Below, piece after piece: positions 19,320 to 20,809 of a DNA stretch of 20,809 bases. Location of the stretch: positions 1-20,809 of IMG/VR virus record IMGVR_UViG_3300025168_000849. One strand, written 5' to 3'. Under the pieces are notes generated by a model, which worked only from the letters and a program-made list of their open reading frames with translations, did no database searches and was not told the DNA's origin. The position numbers and the translations under genes are program-made. Each line of letters starts with the position of its first letter. The stretch's first letter is position 1. Source of the DNA: a virus.

Positions 19320-19647
19320 GAAAAATCTACCAAAACCCGCAGGTTATAGGCTATTACTAAAGCCAAGAGAAATAGAAAACAAAACTGCAGGGGGCATTAT
19401 ATTAACTGACGAACTAGTAGAGCATGCTAAATTCTCATGCGTCATATCACAGATTATTGACATGGGACCTGATGCATACAAAGATCACAACAAAGCTAAC
19501 ACTGAATGGGCTAAGATTGGGGACTGGGTATTGACAGGAAAGTATGTAGGACTTAAGTTTGTATATGAGAAAGAAACATATTCAGTTATAAATGATGATG
19601 AAATCATAGCTATTGTACCTGATCCTTCAAAGATTAGTGCGAAATAG
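19312..19647 (+). CDS. groES: GroES-like co-chaperonin
   Basis: A 111-residue Cpn10 homologue. The N-terminus PKPAGYRLLLKPREIENKTA leads into the mobile loop with GGIIL at residues 27-31, which contacts GroEL. The barrel strands follow (KFSCVISQIIDMGPDAYKD; KIGDWVLTGKYVGLKFVYEK) and the end DDEIIAIV is typical. It should cap the host GroEL ring and may enlarge or adapt the chamber for phage capsid proteins, like T4 gp31. It overlaps the previous gene by eight bases and belongs to the hsp20 transcript. The next gene is the scaffold. Confidence 0.92.
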   Translation: MSKKNLPKPAGYRLLLKPREIENKTAGGIILTDELVEHAKFSCVISQIIDMGPDAYKDHNKANTEWAKIGDWVLTGKYVGLKFVYEKETYSVINDDEIIAIVPDPSKISAK

Positions 19648-19649
19648 CC

Positions 19650-19678
19650 TTGCATTACCAAACAAATTAGTATACAAT
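19650..19678 (+). promoter_or_regulatory. Possible promoter and leader for the scaffold gene
   Basis: TTGCAT (19650-19655) and TACAAT (19673-19678) are 17 bases apart. The direct repeat ATACAAT ATACAAT covers the -10 area. About 20 bases further a small stem CGGTT/AACCG precedes the GAGGAG ribosome site of the scaffold. The match is moderate. Confidence 0.4.
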
Positions 19679-19723
19679 ATACAATGATAGTGATAAACGC
19701 GGTTCACAACCGAGGAGATCTAA

Positions 19724-20725
19724 ATGATAGATGACGAAAATAAAAATGTAATTGACAATGAACCTGAAGAGGATATAATTGTTGAGTTACCAGACGAAGA
19801 AACTGCAGAAACTCAAGGGATTGAGACTGTAGAAAATACTGAAGAACCTAGTGGTACTGAGGTTTCTGAGGAAGAAGCAGTCGAAGAAGATACAGAAGAA
19901 GACGAGGAAGAAACTGAATCCGAATCTGTAGAAGATGACGCTGAAGAACCAAAGGATAAAAAAGTAGTAGGCAAGCGCGCTGAAAAACGTATTAAGCGAC
20001 TTGTTGCGCAGAAGAAGGAACTTGAAGAAAAGCTCAAAGGCTATGAGTCTGAAAAGAATGAATGGCTAAATGAGAAGAGCGAACTTAGAAGTAAGCAAGC
20101 TGACTCTGAGTTGGATGCAATCAACCAATATATGGAAAGATTGGATTCACAAGAATCTCAAGCTTTAAGTGTACTTAAATCTGCAAAAGAAGCTAGCGAC
20201 GTTGACGCTGAGATCAAGGCAACTGATGTCTTAGCATCTGTGAAAGCAGAGAAGCTAGTGGCCAAACAATATAAGGCTAGAGCAGAAAAAGGTTTAGGAA
20301 CAAATAAACCCGACAGTACTGCAAAGAAGGAAACTAAAGCAAAACCAACTGCTCAACTTCCAGATCGAAAAGCATTAGCTTGGCAGAAAAGGAATAAGTG
20401 GTTTGGGGGCAACGATACTGGAGACAGAATCAAGACCCAAGCAGCATTAGTTATTCACAGAGAACTTCTTGAAGAAGGTATTAACCCACAAGAAGTAGCA
20501 GAGGAATACTATAGCGAGCTAGACGCTAGATTAACATCAGAGTTTCCAACTCTTAGAAAACAGGCTGTTAGGAAAGTTCCAACAGTTGTAGGCGGAACGC
20601 GCTCCGCAACGGGAAAACGAAAAGTAACTTTGACAGGACCAGAAGTGGAAATGGCAAATAGACTAGGAGTTTCCTATCAAGACTATGCGCGAGAAAAAAT
20701 GCGCCAAAATAAGGCGGGGAGCTAA
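19724..20725 (+). CDS. Capsid scaffolding protein
   Basis: A 333-residue protein with a strongly acidic, disordered N-terminus (residues 1-75, many Glu/Asp), a long charged coiled coil (about 80-195, e.g. KRIKRLVAQKKELEEKLKGY) and a C-terminal helical hook (VTLTGPEVEMANRLGVSYQD near residue 300 onward). This acidic-coil-hook layout is typical of phage scaffold proteins, which assemble the procapsid and then leave. The position (after portal and chaperone genes and before the expected capsid gene) agrees. A GAGGAG site precedes the ATG. The assignment is by architecture and context, not a signature motif. Confidence 0.85.
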   Translation: MIDDENKNVIDNEPEEDIIVELPDEETAETQGIETVENTEEPSGTEVSEEEAVEEDTEEDEEETESESVEDDAEEPKDKKVVGKRAEKRIKRLVAQKKELEEKLKGYESEKNEWLNEKSELRSKQADSELDAINQYMERLDSQESQALSVLKSAKEASDVDAEIKATDVLASVKAEKLVAKQYKARAEKGLGTNKPDSTAKKETKAKPTAQLPDRKALAWQKRNKWFGGNDTGDRIKTQAALVIHRELLEEGINPQEVAEEYYSELDARLTSEFPTLRKQAVRKVPTVVGGTRSATGKRKVTLTGPEVEMANRLGVSYQDYAREKMRQNKAGS

Positions 20726-20726
20726 T

Positions 20727-20809
20727 ATGACACAAGCAACTAAAACAAGCCGTACGACTAGAGCTTCGGCAACTCGAACAAAAAGATCATTCGAGGCACC
20801 TTCTAAATT
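20727..20809 (+). CDS. Start of a further gene, 3' end cut by window edge
   Basis: An ATG at 20727, one base after the scaffold stop, follows a GGGGAG ribosome site. The visible 27 codons give MTQATKTSRTTRASATRTKR then SFEAPSK, a basic Ser/Thr/Arg-rich beginning. I recall short proteins with such starts lying between scaffold and major capsid genes in marine phages, but it could also be the capsid protein itself. Too little is present to decide. Confidence 0.65.
   Translation, partial: MTQATKTSRTTRASATRTKRSFEAPSK

Overview
The window looks like part of the genome of a tailed double-stranded DNA phage (Caudoviricetes), most likely one infecting a marine or other aquatic bacterium. The evidence is an AT-rich, tightly packed layout with overlapping genes, a terminase-portal-scaffold late block, and several small protein types I associate with uncultured marine phages (from memory, not searched). 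No host gene, tRNA, integrase, insertion sequence or CRISPR array is visible. The hallmark proteins (TerS, TerL, an approximately 800-residue portal, scaffold) fit a podovirus- or siphovirus-like particle. The major capsid gene should lie just beyond the right edge.

Layout: everything from 1 to 9314 is read leftward (early/middle genes) and everything from 9903 to the right edge is read rightward (late genes). They are separated by a 588-base divergent region (9315-9902) with two perfect tandem DnaA boxes, many inverted repeats, a folded element and a candidate promoter just before terS. The leftward arm begins with small genes (9314-8175). It continues with an amidoligase (8178-6970), a class II glutamine amidotransferase-like protein (6951-6031) and an unknown protein (6029-5379). 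A 294-base gene-free gap (5378-5085) carries two mirror-image triple-box arrays flanking an AT-rich core. Beyond it come small unknown and membrane proteins, a gamma-glutamylcyclotransferase-like protein (3963-3520), an Fe-S PD-(D/E)XK exonuclease (1626-697) and a RecA-like/Sak4-type ATPase cut by the left edge.

The rightward arm runs: small terminase; very lysine-rich and other tiny proteins; large terminase; portal; a run of seven small, mostly lysine-rich proteins (15671-17034); two pairs of 'membrane-anchored coiled coil plus small exported protein' genes; a strong consensus promoter followed by an Hsp20 chaperone, a small helical protein and a GroES-like co-chaperonin; a second, weaker promoter; the scaffold; and the start of a further gene.

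How it works together: the exonuclease and the Sak4-type ATPase form a plausible recombination module. The terminases package DNA, probably from a site in or near 9315-10379. The portal and scaffold build the procapsid, and the two chaperones probably help fold capsid proteins with the host GroEL. The most unusual part is the possible amide-bond module: a GS-like amidoligase translationally coupled to a 55-residue acidic peptide ending in Gln, with a class II amidotransferase and a cyclotransferase-like enzyme in the same arm. Its substrate cannot be read from the sequence.
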